From positions 2,170,001 to 2,234,000 of the forward strand of contig CAVUMX010000001.1 in NCBI GenBank assembly GCA_963742725.1: a DNA stretch of 64,000 nucleotides, in the 5' to 3' direction. How positions within the stretch are numbered: position 1 is the first letter of the stretch; each line of letters begins with the position of its first letter. Positions 8,625-17,800 of this stretch are shown one piece after another. The position numbers and the translations under genes were made by a program. The DNA is from CAVVAL01 sp963742725 (GTDB taxonomy: Bacteria > Actinomycetota > Actinomycetes > Mycobacteriales > Cryptosporangiaceae). A model generated the notes under the pieces. It had not been told where the DNA came from. It was given only the letters and a program-made list of their open reading frames with translations, and made no database searches.

Positions 8625-9692
8625 TCAACCGCCGATCGCGGACATCGGCCTGTCCGGCTGGAGGAACGACGGGTCGTTGATTCCATGGCCGGGCAGCTTG
8701 CCCCACATCGCGCGGCGCCACAGTTCGGCGATCTCGGCGTCGCTGGCGCCGGCGCGCAGGGGAGCGCGCAGGTCGGACTCCGTCCGGGCGAAGAGGCAGT
8801 TGCGTATTTGACCGTCGGCGGTGAGGCGGGTGCGGTCGCACGCGCCACAGAACGGGCGGGTGACCGAGGCGATCACGCCGACCTTCGCCGGGCCGCCGTC
8901 CACCAGCCAGGTTTCGGCCGGCGCCCCGCCGCGCACGGACGGATCGGGCGTCAACGTGTACCGCTCCCGCAACATCGCCAGGATCTCCTCGGCCGTGACC
9001 ATGGTCGAGCGGTCCCAGCCGTGCTGCGCGTCCAGCGGCATCTGCTCGATGAACCGCAGCTCGTACCCGTTGGCCAGCGCGAAGTCGAGCAGCCGGACCG
9101 CTTCGTCGTCGTTCACGCCCCGCATGAGGACGGTGTTCAGCTTGACCGGAACCAGCCCGGCATCGGCCGCTGCGCGCAGCCCGCCCAACACCTCGTCGTG
9201 GCGGGCGCGCAGCGTGAGGCGCTGGAACCGGACGGGGTCGAGCGTGTCGACGGACACGTTGACCCGGTTGAGGCCGGCGGCGACCAGCGGCTGGGCGAGC
9301 CTGTCCAGCCGGATGCCGTTCGTGGTGAGGCTGGTCTGCGGACGCGGCCGCAGTGCGGTCGTCGCCCGCATGATCTCGGTGAGCCCGGGACGCAGCAGCG
9401 GCTCGCCGCCGGTGAACCGGATCTCCTCGACGCCCAGCCGCTCGACGGCGACGCGGATCAACCGGACCAGCTCGTCGTCGCTGAGCATCGCCTCGCCGGG
9501 CAGCCACGGCAGCCCCTCGGCCGGCATGCAGTAGGTGCAGCGCAGGTTGCACCGGTCCGTCACCGAGACGCGCAGATCCGTGGCCACCCGGCCGAAGGAG
9601 TCGATCAGGCGGGGGTCGGACGGGCGCACCGCACCGCCACCCTCCACCCGAGGTGTGGGGAGGGCGGGCATCCCGAGTGGTACCACGACCAT
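8625..9692 (-). CDS. moaA: GTP 3',8-cyclase MoaA (radical SAM)
   Basis: The 355-residue protein has the N-terminal radical-SAM cluster CNLRCTYC (about residue 48), GGEPL for SAM binding, and the second iron-sulfur motif C-GAC-13-C (FCGACDRTRLTADGQIRNC, about residue 270) unique to MoaA. It ends in GG, which the family needs for activity. It catalyses the first committed step of cofactor synthesis from GTP. The first 25 residues are poorly conserved, so a start further in is possible. Its functional partner moaC is 7 kb away on the other strand. Confidence 0.97.
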   Translation of the reverse strand: MVVVPLGMPALPTPRVEGGGAVRPSDPRLIDSFGRVATDLRVSVTDRCNLRCTYCMPAEGLPWLPGEAMLSDDELVRLIRVAVERLGVEEIRFTGGEPLLRPGLTEIMRATTALRPRPQTSLTTNGIRLDRLAQPLVAAGLNRVNVSVDTLDPVRFQRLTLRARHDEVLGGLRAAADAGLVPVKLNTVLMRGVNDDEAVRLLDFALANGYELRFIEQMPLDAQHGWDRSTMVTAEEILAMLRERYTLTPDPSVRGGAPAETWLVDGGPAKVGVIASVTRPFCGACDRTRLTADGQIRNCLFARTESDLRAPLRAGASDAEIAELWRRAMWGKLPGHGINDPSFLQPDRPMSAIGG

Positions 9693-9737
9693 GGATCGAG
9701 CGTAGTCGCCCTCTCCGACAGCAGAACCAGGTGTGAC

Positions 9738-10793
9738 CTACCCGACCTGCTTGCGGTGCCGATAACCGTAGTCGCCGTTGCTCGCGTAGATCGCGTACCG
9801 GGGCTCGATCGGGTTCCCGTTGCACGGGTCGCGGGTGTCGAGGTGGTAGTAGACGGCGCCCTTGACGTTGTGCGGCCAGACGGCGTCACTGCCGTTGAAA
9901 TGCACCAGTTCGGCGTACTGGCGACCCTTGAGTCGCTGGCGCGCGGTCTCGTCTTCCGTCGGCACGCAGTTGGCCCACCAGTTGGACAGGCCGTACTCGG
10001 TGCAGAACCAGTCCTTGCCCGCGTACCAGCGGTTGAGTTCGGGGACGACGGCCTGGCTCCAGTTCTCGCGGAAGCTCCACGCGCCGAACTGGTGGAAGCC
10101 GATGAAGTTGGCCTTGGAGAACGCGCCCTGGCAGATCTGGTACCAGGGATGGAAGTTGATGCCCTGGTCGTAGTTGAACGCCAGCCCGGGCGAGATGATC
10201 TTGGCGCGCGGGAACTTCGCCCGGACCCGCGTGACGCACTGGTCGAACCAGTACTGGTAGTTCCAGACGAAGTCGGTGGCGGCCTGGCGCCTCGCCGGGT
10301 CGGGGTGGACGAACTCGCGGGCCCAGGTCGAGGTGTTCGGCTCGTTGCCGATCTCGATGTAGGCGTCCTGGCGAAGGGCGTACCAGGGGGCGAACTCGGC
10401 CTCGACGCGGTCAGGCATGGGGTAGACGAGCGGGTTGCCCAGGCTGCTCGGGCCGGTGTAGCCCTGGTTCCCGTACTGGCCGTCGCCGGTCACGGTCCGG
10501 ACGATCGTCTTGCCGGGGATCACGTTCACGACCTGGTTGATGAGGTCGGTCGTCCAGCCGCCCGTGCGCGGGCCCCATCCGGAGATGACCTTCTTGGCGT
10601 TGTAGTCGCCGCGCCGGATGCACTCCGACAGCTCCGGCATCGTGGCGTTGGTGAGGATCACGCCGTTGAGCCGGGTGATGTAGCCGGGCGCTTCGGCGGC
10701 GGCACTGTCGGGGCGGGCGAGGGCGCCGACCGCCGCCGCGGCCGCTCCACCGGCCACCAGCCGGCCGAATCTGCGGCGGGATAACTCTGTCAT
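9738..10793 (-). CDS. Tat-exported glycosidase-like TIM-barrel protein
   Basis: The N-terminus SRRRFGRLVAGG followed by an Ala-rich hydrophobic run is a twin-arginine signal with a likely cleavage near ALA/AEA around residue 33. The mature part resembles clan-A glycoside hydrolases. IEIGNEPNTS (about residue 145) supplies the Asn-Glu acid/base pair, and WFCTEYGLSNWW (about residue 260) the candidate nucleophile. I do not recognise the exact family. A secreted enzyme acting on polysaccharide is inferred, not shown. It may be divergent from the degraded glycosyltransferase at 10867. Confidence 0.72.
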   Translation of the reverse strand: MTELSRRRFGRLVAGGAAAAAVGALARPDSAAAEAPGYITRLNGVILTNATMPELSECIRRGDYNAKKVISGWGPRTGGWTTDLINQVVNVIPGKTIVRTVTGDGQYGNQGYTGPSSLGNPLVYPMPDRVEAEFAPWYALRQDAYIEIGNEPNTSTWAREFVHPDPARRQAATDFVWNYQYWFDQCVTRVRAKFPRAKIISPGLAFNYDQGINFHPWYQICQGAFSKANFIGFHQFGAWSFRENWSQAVVPELNRWYAGKDWFCTEYGLSNWWANCVPTEDETARQRLKGRQYAELVHFNGSDAVWPHNVKGAVYYHLDTRDPCNGNPIEPRYAIYASNGDYGYRHRKQVG

Positions 10794-10866
10794 CTGCTGC
10801 TCCTCCTTGTCGGGGTGGAATCACGATAGCGGATAGTCCGAACTCGGAATATACGTTGGTCGGATT

Positions 10867-11368
10867 ATGTCGCCCTGGGACACTGGCCCGCCTGACGACG
10901 CGCCCGTGGTCTTCCTGGCCGTACCGATGGCGCCGTTCCTCGCACACCTCGCCGACACCGTCGCGCCCGGCAATCTCGTCGTGTTGCGGACGCCGTCCGC
11001 GCTGATGGCCGCGTGCACGGTCGTCCTGATGGCGGTGATCGCCTACGAACTCGGCGCGGACGGGCGGCCCAGGTGCTCGCGGCCTCGATCGGCGCCGTGA
11101 GCGCGATCCAGCATGGCGTCCGGCGCGGTCATCTCGTTCCGTGATCCTGACCAGCAACTACGGCGAGGCCGGGGCGCTCACGAGGTACGGTCCGGAGCGT
11201 GGGTTGCCAAGGGCGTACAGCGGGCACAACAGCTTCGCCGACTTCGGGGTACCGCCCGACACGGCGGACGTCGTGATCGTCGTCGGGTACGGCGCGCCGA
11301 TCTGGGTGTGCAGCGAACCGATGGCGCCGTGGTCGCAGATGTGGGACCGGGTCCGCGTTGTCGGGTAG
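10867..11368 (+). pseudogene. Remnant of a family-39-type membrane glycosyltransferase
   Basis: Two out-of-register pieces look like the two ends of one protein. The first (10867-about 11060) carries LVVLRTPSALMAACTVVLMAV followed by a YELGADGR-like segment, typical of the luminal loop and a helix of ArnT/PMT-like transferases. The second (11141-11368) carries LTSNYGEAGAL, YGLP-like and YSGHNSFADFG segments typical of their C-terminal domain. Roughly 300 residues that should separate them are missing and the frame shifts between them. This is an internal-deletion pseudogene, recognised from family memory only. The downstream membrane gene starts inside its 3' end. Confidence 0.6.
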
Positions 11369-11972
11369 CCGTCTGGCCGCCGCCGCGGCGGCGGCCACGG
11401 CGGGCGGCGCGATCGGGTGCCTCATCGTGGCCACCGCCCGGACGCCAGGCTTCCGTACCGCCGACTACATCAGCGAGCTGGGCGTCGGCGCAGGCTCCGG
11501 GGCCTACCGGGCCGGCGTGCTCGCCGCCGCGCTCGGCGTAGCCCTGTACGCGGTCGCGGTGCGCAGGGTGGTGCCCGCCGCCGGTCTGCTCGTGGGCAGC
11601 GCGCTGCTGTTCGTCGGGTCGGCGGCCGTCACGTGTACGCCGGGCTGCCCGCTGCCGCCGTACCAGGACACGACCGCGCAGGACGTGCTCCATGCCACGG
11701 CCAGCATCGGCGCGCTCGGCCTCGCCGGACTGTCCATGCTGGTGCTCGCCGCGCGCCACCCGGACAGGCTGGTCGCCGCCATCGACGGGTTCGCCGGCAT
11801 CGTCGTGCTGACGTCCATGGGCGTCACCGGGACCGCGTTGCTGCTCAACAGCCAAGGCACGGTGAACGGCGTGCTGGAGCGGCTCGTCGTGGGCGGCGCG
11901 CTGAGCTGGCTGCTGGTGTCGGGCGTGGTGCTGGCGGTCCGACCCTCTTGCGGAGAGGCGCGCGGCGAGTAA
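11358..11972 (+). CDS. DUF998-type integral membrane protein
   Basis: The product has 204 residues and about six hydrophobic segments. It shows the DUF998-like motif DYISELG after the first helix, and a conserved-looking C-GCPLPPYQD loop with a Cys pair. The putative TTG start overlaps the tail of the transferase remnant by 11 bases, so the true start may lie elsewhere. Function is unknown; the family are small multi-pass membrane proteins. Confidence 0.72.
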   Translation: MSGSRLAAAAAAATAGGAIGCLIVATARTPGFRTADYISELGVGAGSGAYRAGVLAAALGVALYAVAVRRVVPAAGLLVGSALLFVGSAAVTCTPGCPLPPYQDTTAQDVLHATASIGALGLAGLSMLVLAARHPDRLVAAIDGFAGIVVLTSMGVTGTALLLNSQGTVNGVLERLVVGGALSWLLVSGVVLAVRPSCGEARGE

Positions 11973-12207
11973 CGCTTAGTACAGAAGCGGTCACGGGACG
12001 GCTTCTCGCGCGCCGGGAGGCGCCTATGTTCGGGCAACGGTAGCGACCCTCCGTCCGGCGAGGACGCGTGCCGGACGTACGCACGACCACGGACAGCCCG
12101 ACCCGGTGAGTCCACAGTAGGCGGCCCGGATCCGGGCGCGCCCGCTCCTGCCCGGCCGCCACGACGCAGGCCGGGAGCCCCGTCTCCACAGTTCGGAGGG
12201 GTGACCC

Positions 12208-12549
12208 ATGTATGTCTTCGCCATCGCCGCCCTGCTCAGCCTCGGCGTACTCGCCGTCGCGATGATGGTCCGGCGGTTCGTCTACCAGAACCAGCGTCCC
12301 GAGATGTGGATGCTCCTGCTCACCGCTCTCGGAGTCGCGACCGCCTGGCTCGCCGACTTCAGCCTCTGGGCCAGCTGGGGCATCGACGTCCGCGCCAGCT
12401 GGATCGGCGTCACGCTGACCGGCCTGGCGCTCGCCGGGTTCGCGCAGATCTGGCACGAGGTCGTCGGCCTGGCCGCCGGCCTGGAACGCAAGTACAACGA
12501 CGAGGCCGCGTCGCTCGAACGGGCCGAGGAACTGCGCCGGATCGCCTGA
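12208..12549 (+). CDS. Small three-helix membrane protein of unknown function
   Basis: This 113-residue protein starts at an ATG preceded by GGAGGGGTGA. It has three predicted membrane segments (about residues 2-20, 32-50 and 60-80) and a charged C-terminal tail (LERKYNDEAASLERAEELRR) likely to form a cytoplasmic helix. I do not recognise the family. It is a single-gene unit with about 235 unassigned bases before it and 200 after. Confidence 0.65.
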   Translation: MYVFAIAALLSLGVLAVAMMVRRFVYQNQRPEMWMLLLTALGVATAWLADFSLWASWGIDVRASWIGVTLTGLALAGFAQIWHEVVGLAAGLERKYNDEAASLERAEELRRIA

Positions 12550-12751
12550 CCCGGCCACAACCGCTCCCGCCGGCCTTCACCCCCGTCAGCCGGCGGGAGC
12601 CCCGGCGCGCCGGGCCCAGACGCCGACCGGCGACGTTGTCGTCGTCGGCCATGCAACAGCAGCATGACCTCCTCCTCCGCCTTGCCGGATCGACGCCTGG
12701 ACTCCGCCGCGCCCCCGGTCCTCTGGACAGGTGGCGGGGTAGCCTCGCGCT

Positions 12752-13399
12752 ATGGACATCCTGGTCGTAGGTGGACATGGTCAGATCGCGCTGACGCTGC
12801 TGGAACTGCTCGCCGCCGGAGGGCACCGCGCCCGCGGCCTGATCCGCAAACCAGAGCACGCGCCGGACCTCGAGGCGCGTGGCGCCATCCCGGTCCTCGG
12901 CGACCTGGAGAAGGATCCGAGCCTCGCCCCGTACGTCGAAGGTGCCGACGCCGTGGTGTTCGCCGCCGGCGCCGGCCCGGGCAGCGGCGACGACCGCAAA
13001 CGCACCGTCGACCTCGGCGGCGCCGTGAAGCTGATCGAGGCGGCCCAGCAGACCGGGGTCAGCCGGTACGTGATGATCAGCTCGGTCGGCGCCCACAACC
13101 CGTCGATGGGATCAGGCTCGATGCGGGCGTACCTGGAGGCCAAGGGCGAGGCTGACGAGGCGCTGGTCAAGAGCGGACTGGACTGGACGGTGGTACGGCC
13201 TGGGCCGCTGACGGACGACCCGCCGACCGGTCTCGTCCGGGTGTCGACGGAACTCGGCGGGCGCGCGCCGGTACCCCGCGCCGACGTGGCCGACGTGATC
13301 GCCGCCGTCCTCGACGCGCCGAACACGATCGGCGTCACGTTCGAACTGTTCGGTGGCGACGTTCCGGTGCAGGATGCGGTCCGCGCCCTCAGAGCCTGA
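12752..13399 (+). CDS. NAD(P)-binding Rossmann-fold protein, SDR-a5-like
   Basis: The 215-residue product has an N-terminal nucleotide motif GGHGQIA, the central DAVVFAAGAG strand, and a YVMISSVGA segment with the catalytic-site serine. There is no YxxxK at the usual spacing; instead AYLEAKGEAD provides a Tyr-Lys pair. These features match the atypical short-chain dehydrogenases annotated as NAD(P)H-binding (NmrA/YwnB-like). The next gene starts 25 bases before its end, indicating one operon. Confidence 0.86.
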   Translation: MDILVVGGHGQIALTLLELLAAGGHRARGLIRKPEHAPDLEARGAIPVLGDLEKDPSLAPYVEGADAVVFAAGAGPGSGDDRKRTVDLGGAVKLIEAAQQTGVSRYVMISSVGAHNPSMGSGSMRAYLEAKGEADEALVKSGLDWTVVRPGPLTDDPPTGLVRVSTELGGRAPVPRADVADVIAAVLDAPNTIGVTFELFGGDVPVQDAVRALRA

Positions 13400-14528
13400 C
13401 GTCGTCGCGTTCGCGCAGGCTCTCGTGCGGACGCCGAGCGTCAACGACCCCGTGCACGGCCGCTCGGAGCAGGCGGCGGCCGGGCTGGTGGCCGAGAAGA
13501 TGCGCGAGTTCGGATGGCGTCCGGCGATCACGAGCGCCGCGCTGGGACGGCCGAACGTGGTCGCGACGATCGACGGCGGCGGCGGCCCCGGCAAGACGTT
13601 GCTGTTCGAAGGCCACACCGATGTCGTCACCGAAGGCTCCCTCGACTCCTGGACCGTCGACCCGTTCGGCGGCGAGATCCGCGACGGGCGCCTGTACGGG
13701 CGTGGCGCCGCCGACATGAAGTCCGGCGTCGCGGCGATGTTGTACGGCGTCCGCGCGCTCCAGCTCGACGGTCCGTTCCCGGGCCGGGTCATCGTCGCCG
13801 CGCTCGCGGACGAGGAGGGCCTGATGATCGGCGTCCACGACTTCGTCGACTCGGGGCAGGCGTCCGGGGTGGACGGTGCGATCGTGTGCGAGCCGGAGGG
13901 CGGCGAGATCTGCCCGACGTCGAAGGGCGCGATCCGGCTCCGCGCGACCTTCCACGGCCGGATGGCGCACGGCGCGATGCCGCAGCACGGCGTGAACCCG
14001 CTGGTACCGGCGGCGGCGTTCGTCCAGGCGCTGGCGGACCTGGAGCGGGAGCTCCAGGCCGAGTACGGGGAGCACGAACACCTCGGGCTGCCGTACGTCA
14101 CCCCGACCGTGATCCGTGGCGGCGACCTCGACCAGATCAACGTGATCCCGGCCGGCGCGACGGTCGCCGCCGACGTCCGGACCGTGCCCGGCATCGACCA
14201 CGCCGAGCTGATCAACCGGGTGCGCGAGCTGACCGACGACGTGACCGTCCTGGTGGACCGGCCGCCGGTGGACACGCCCCTGGACGATCCGGTCGTGGTC
14301 GCGCTCGCCCGCGCGCACACGGCCGTGACGGGCGAACCGGCCCGGTACGGCGGCGTCCCCGGCACCACCGACGGCACGATCCTGACCGCGCGCGCCGGCA
14401 TCCCGACGGTCGTCTACGGACCGGGCGGAAAGTGGATCGCGCACCAGGCCGACGAGTACGTGGAGGTGGACGAGATCGTCGCGTACACGCGCGTGTACGC
14501 CGAGGCCGCCAGGCTGTTCCTGTGCTGA
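13374..14528 (+). CDS. M20-family metallopeptidase (ArgE/DapE-like)
   Basis: From the ATG preceded by GGTGCAGG, the protein has about 384 residues. The metal-binding motifs are present: FEGHTDVVTEG (about residue 83), GRGAADMKSG with the bridging aspartate, DEEGLMIG with the catalytic Glu, and GTTDGTIL toward the end. Such enzymes remove acyl or aminoacyl groups from amino acids or small peptides. The start lies inside the previous gene and the end overlaps the next by 7 bases. Substrate unknown. Confidence 0.9.
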   Translation: MRSAPSEPDVVAFAQALVRTPSVNDPVHGRSEQAAAGLVAEKMREFGWRPAITSAALGRPNVVATIDGGGGPGKTLLFEGHTDVVTEGSLDSWTVDPFGGEIRDGRLYGRGAADMKSGVAAMLYGVRALQLDGPFPGRVIVAALADEEGLMIGVHDFVDSGQASGVDGAIVCEPEGGEICPTSKGAIRLRATFHGRMAHGAMPQHGVNPLVPAAAFVQALADLERELQAEYGEHEHLGLPYVTPTVIRGGDLDQINVIPAGATVAADVRTVPGIDHAELINRVRELTDDVTVLVDRPPVDTPLDDPVVVALARAHTAVTGEPARYGGVPGTTDGTILTARAGIPTVVYGPGGKWIAHQADEYVEVDEIVAYTRVYAEAARLFLC

Positions 14529-15496
14529 CGGACGTCGCCGGGATCCGCGTCGGGCACCACCAGCGGATCGGCGACGGCTGGCTGACCGGCGTCACGGTGG
14601 TGCTCGCCCCGCCCGACGGTGCGGTGGCCGGCGTCGACGTGCGCGGCGGCGGTCCCGGCACGCGCGAGACGGACGTCCTCGACCCCCGGAACCTGGTGGA
14701 CCGGGTCAACGCCGTGGTGCTCGGCGGCGGCAGCGCGTTCGGGCTGGCGGCGGCCGACGGCGTGATGGCCCGGCTCGCGGACCAAGGAACCGGGTTCGCG
14801 GTCGGCGGTCCGGGGCAGGTGGTGCCGATCGTGCCGGCCGCCGTCCTCTTCGACCTCGGCCGTGGCGGCGAGTTCCGGGCCACCCCGGACGCGTCCTTCG
14901 GAGCCGCGGCCGTCGACGCCGCGACCGCCGGGCCGATACCCCTGGGCACCGTCGGCGCCGGTACCGGGGCGGTGACGGGCCTCATGGGCGGACTGCCGCT
15001 GAAAGGCGGCGTCGGCTCCGCGAGCGCCGTGCTGCCGGACGGGACGACGGTCGGCGCGCTGGCGGTCGTCAACGCCGTGGGCTCGACGGTCGATCCGGCG
15101 ACGGGCCGGTTCTACGGTCCGTCCGACCTGCGCGACCCGTCCCCGGACGAGCTGCGCGCGGCGCTGGTGCCGGCGCAGCAAGCACCGTTCCACACCACGC
15201 TCGGCGTCGTGGCGACCGACGCGACGTTCACGAAGGCGCAGTGCGCGAAGGTGGCAGGGATGGCGCACGACGGGATGGCGCGGGCGATCCGTCCGGTGCA
15301 CACGATGTTCGACGGCGACACGGTGTTCGCGCTGGCCACGTGCGCCGGCCCGGCACCGGACCCGATGTCCCTGCACGCCCTGCTCGTCGCGGCGGCCGAC
15401 GTGTTCAGCGAGGCGGTCGTGCAGGGGATGCTGGCGGCGACCGGCGCGGGCGGGTTCCGGTCGTACCGTGAGGTGTTCCCCAGCACGTGGAGGTGA
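14522..15496 (+). CDS. P1-family (DmpA-type, S58) peptidase
   Basis: Starting at a GTG that overlaps the M20 stop, the product has 324 residues. It has the family's GIRVGHH start, the LGGGSAFGLAAADGVM segment, and VNAVGSTVDPATGR before the expected autocleavage region, where TTLGVVATDATFTKAQ provides the candidate nucleophile Thr/Ser. DmpA, BapA and NylC belong here and cleave N-terminal residues or amides. It is sandwiched between an M20 hydrolase and an aldehyde dehydrogenase, suggesting catabolism of a small peptide or amide. Confidence 0.9.
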   Translation: MLTDVAGIRVGHHQRIGDGWLTGVTVVLAPPDGAVAGVDVRGGGPGTRETDVLDPRNLVDRVNAVVLGGGSAFGLAAADGVMARLADQGTGFAVGGPGQVVPIVPAAVLFDLGRGGEFRATPDASFGAAAVDAATAGPIPLGTVGAGTGAVTGLMGGLPLKGGVGSASAVLPDGTTVGALAVVNAVGSTVDPATGRFYGPSDLRDPSPDELRAALVPAQQAPFHTTLGVVATDATFTKAQCAKVAGMAHDGMARAIRPVHTMFDGDTVFALATCAGPAPDPMSLHALLVAAADVFSEAVVQGMLAATGAGGFRSYREVFPSTWR

Positions 15497-15498
15497 CC

Positions 15499-16908
15499 GT
15501 GAACATCCCGCCCGGGTTGCCGATCGGGGACGGATGGGAGCCGGCGCCGCTGGTCGACGTCCGCTTCCCGTACGACGGGAGCGTCGTGGGGCAGGCGCCG
15601 CTCGGTGACATCGGCCTCGCGTATCTCGCCCTGGACGCCGCGCGGAACGTCGACCTGGCGCTCCCGTCGCACGTGCGCCGGTCCGCGCTGCTCGCCGTCC
15701 GCGACGCCGTCGCCGGCCACGCCGCCGAGTTCGAGCGCATCCTCGTCCTGGAGACCGGTAAGCCGCTCGTGGACTGCCGCACCGAGGTCGCCCGCACGCT
15801 CGTGACGCTCGAAGCCGCCGCCGACGAGGTCGCCCGGCTGCACGGCGAGACCGTGCCGCTCGACCTGCTGCCGTCCGGTGAGGGGCTAGTGGGGTACTGG
15901 ACCCGGCGCCCCATCGGCGTGGTCGTCGGCATCACAGGCTTCAACTACCCGCTGCTGCTCGCCGCCCACAAGATCGCGCCCGCCGTGGCGGCCGGCTGCC
16001 CGATCATCGTCAAGCCGGCACCGCAGACCCCGCTCGCGACGCTGTGGCTCGCCCACCTGCTGCGGTCGCACGTGCCGCCGGCGGCCGTGCAGGTCGTGAC
16101 CGGCGGTGCGGACGTCGGCGAAGTGCTGGTCACCGCCACCGGCATCGGCGCGGTGTCGTTCACCGGGTCGGCGGCCGTCGGGCACACGATCGCCCGCGCG
16201 GCGGCTCCGACGAAGGTCCTGCTGGAACTCGGGGCGAACTCGGCGCTGATCGTCGCCGCCGACGCCGACCTGGAGGCGGCCGCCGACGCGGTCGTCCGGG
16301 GCGGGTACTACGCATCCGGCCAGGCGTGCATCTCGGTGCAGCGGGTGCTGGTCGAGGCGGCGGTCCGGGACGAGTTCGTGGCGCGGCTGATCCCGAAGGT
16401 CGAGGCGTTGGTCGTCGGCGATCCCCGGTCGCCCGAGACGCGCGTGGCCCCGCTGATCGACGCGGCGGCGACGGAACGGGTCCGGGGGTGGCTCGCGGAC
16501 GCCATCGAAACCGGCGCCACGCTCGTCACCGGCGGCGTCTTCGACGGGACGGCGCTGCGCCCGACCGTGCTGGACGGCGTCCGCGACGGGCTCCACGCCT
16601 GGGACGAGGAGATGTTCGGACCGGTCGTCTGCGTCCGCACGGTGTCGTCCCTCGACGAGGCGATCGACACGGTCAACCGGTCCCGGTACGGGCTGCACGC
16701 CAGCGTCTTCACACGGTCGCTGGCCAGCGCGTTCGCCGCCATCGAACGGCTCGACGTGGGCGGCGTCGTCGTGAACGAGGTCCCTGGGTTCCGGGCCGAC
16801 AACATGCCGTACGGCGGCGTGAAGGACTCCGGCATCGGCAGGGAAGGGCCGCGGTTCGCCGTCGAAGAGCTGACGACGACGCGGATGGCGATCATCCGGC
16901 CCTCCTGA
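15499..16908 (+). CDS. NAD(P)-dependent aldehyde dehydrogenase
   Basis: I place the start at the GTG at 15499 because GGAGGTG lies 4-10 bases ahead; an upstream GTG at 15487 would lack this. The protein has about 469 residues. It has the aldehyde dehydrogenase landmarks: GITGFNYPLLL, KPAPQTPL, FTGSAAVG, the general base in LLELGANS, the catalytic Cys in GQACISVQ, and EMFGPVVCV. It follows the P1 peptidase stop by two bases, completing a four-gene overlapping unit. It would oxidise an aldehyde released upstream. The actual aldehyde is not evident. Confidence 0.93.
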   Translation: MNIPPGLPIGDGWEPAPLVDVRFPYDGSVVGQAPLGDIGLAYLALDAARNVDLALPSHVRRSALLAVRDAVAGHAAEFERILVLETGKPLVDCRTEVARTLVTLEAAADEVARLHGETVPLDLLPSGEGLVGYWTRRPIGVVVGITGFNYPLLLAAHKIAPAVAAGCPIIVKPAPQTPLATLWLAHLLRSHVPPAAVQVVTGGADVGEVLVTATGIGAVSFTGSAAVGHTIARAAAPTKVLLELGANSALIVAADADLEAAADAVVRGGYYASGQACISVQRVLVEAAVRDEFVARLIPKVEALVVGDPRSPETRVAPLIDAAATERVRGWLADAIETGATLVTGGVFDGTALRPTVLDGVRDGLHAWDEEMFGPVVCVRTVSSLDEAIDTVNRSRYGLHASVFTRSLASAFAAIERLDVGGVVVNEVPGFRADNMPYGGVKDSGIGREGPRFAVEELTTTRMAIIRPS

Positions 16909-16952
16909 GCGCGCCGACCCTCGCGCCGACCGTCGTGCCGGGCCGGCGGGCC

Positions 16953-17720
16953 TCAGGTCGGCGGGTCGAACCGGCCGTCCACGGCCGTCCAGCCGCCGTC
17001 GACGAGCAGGCACGCGCCGGTGACGAAGCTCGCGGCGTCGCTGGCCAGGTAGACGACGGCGCCGGCGATCTCCTCGGGCTTGGCCCAGCGGCCGAGGGCG
17101 CTCTTGGCGGCGTACGCGTCGTACCAGGACTGATCCGCCTTGATCTGCGCGGTGAGTGGCGTCTCCACGACACCCGGCGCGATGGCGTTGACCCGTACGC
17201 CCTGTGGACCGAGTTCGGCGGCGGCCGTCCGGAGCAGCTGCACCAGCCCGGACTTCGTCGCCGCGTACACGCCCTGACCCGGCTCCACCGTGAACGCGCG
17301 GATCGACGCGAACCCGATGATGCTCCCCCTGCCGCGTTCCGCCATGCCGGGGCCGAACGCCCGCAGGAGCCGGAACGCGGCGGCCAGGTTCAGGCCGACG
17401 ACACGGTCGAACTCGTCCTCGGTGTAGTCCAGGATCCTTTTCCGGACGTTCGTCGCGGCCGTGAACACCAGCACGTCCACGTCGCCCAGCGTCGCGGCGG
17501 CCCTCGTCACGGCGTCGGCGTCGAGGACGTCGAGCTGGTACGGGGTGGCGTCGGCGAGTTCGGCGGTGGACTCGGCGGCGATCAGATCGACGTCCGCGCA
17601 GATGACCTCGGCGCCGTGGGCGGCCAGTGCCTGGGCGCTTTCCCGTCCGATGCCGCTGCCGGCGCCGACGACCACGGCGCGACGCCCGTCGAGCCGGAAG
17701 AGGTTTTCGTACGCCGTCAC
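16953..17720 (-). CDS. Short-chain dehydrogenase/reductase
   Basis: A classical 255-residue SDR: cofactor motif GAGSGIGRE near residue 20, CADVDL (acidic residue favouring NAD), N of the AATN loop, the catalytic Ser in GFASIRAF and YAATK (about residue 155), then APGVVETPL. The C-terminal LLVDGGWTAVDG is typical of 3-oxoacyl or sugar/alcohol dehydrogenases. It is divergent from the CoxG-like gene, 80 bases between starts. Substrate unknown. Confidence 0.92.
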   Translation of the reverse strand: MTAYENLFRLDGRRAVVVGAGSGIGRESAQALAAHGAEVICADVDLIAAESTAELADATPYQLDVLDADAVTRAAATLGDVDVLVFTAATNVRKRILDYTEDEFDRVVGLNLAAAFRLLRAFGPGMAERGRGSIIGFASIRAFTVEPGQGVYAATKSGLVQLLRTAAAELGPQGVRVNAIAPGVVETPLTAQIKADQSWYDAYAAKSALGRWAKPEEIAGAVVYLASDAASFVTGACLLVDGGWTAVDGRFDPPT

Positions 17721-17800
17721 CGGACCAGTAGATCAAGGATTGTGCAGCGGATGGTTGAGTGGAAGGAGCGCGCCACTGCGGCGCGTACGGGAGGCATGGC

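Noticed and set aside
11973..12207. A gene between the DUF998 gene and the three-helix protein
   Set aside because: Frames are short and Arg-rich with no ribosome site or motif; kept as non-coding.
13514..15496. A 660-residue protein spanning the M20 and P1 peptidase genes
   Set aside because: The first 336 codons are an out-of-frame shadow of the M20 gene rich in Arg; the P1 protein starts at 14522.
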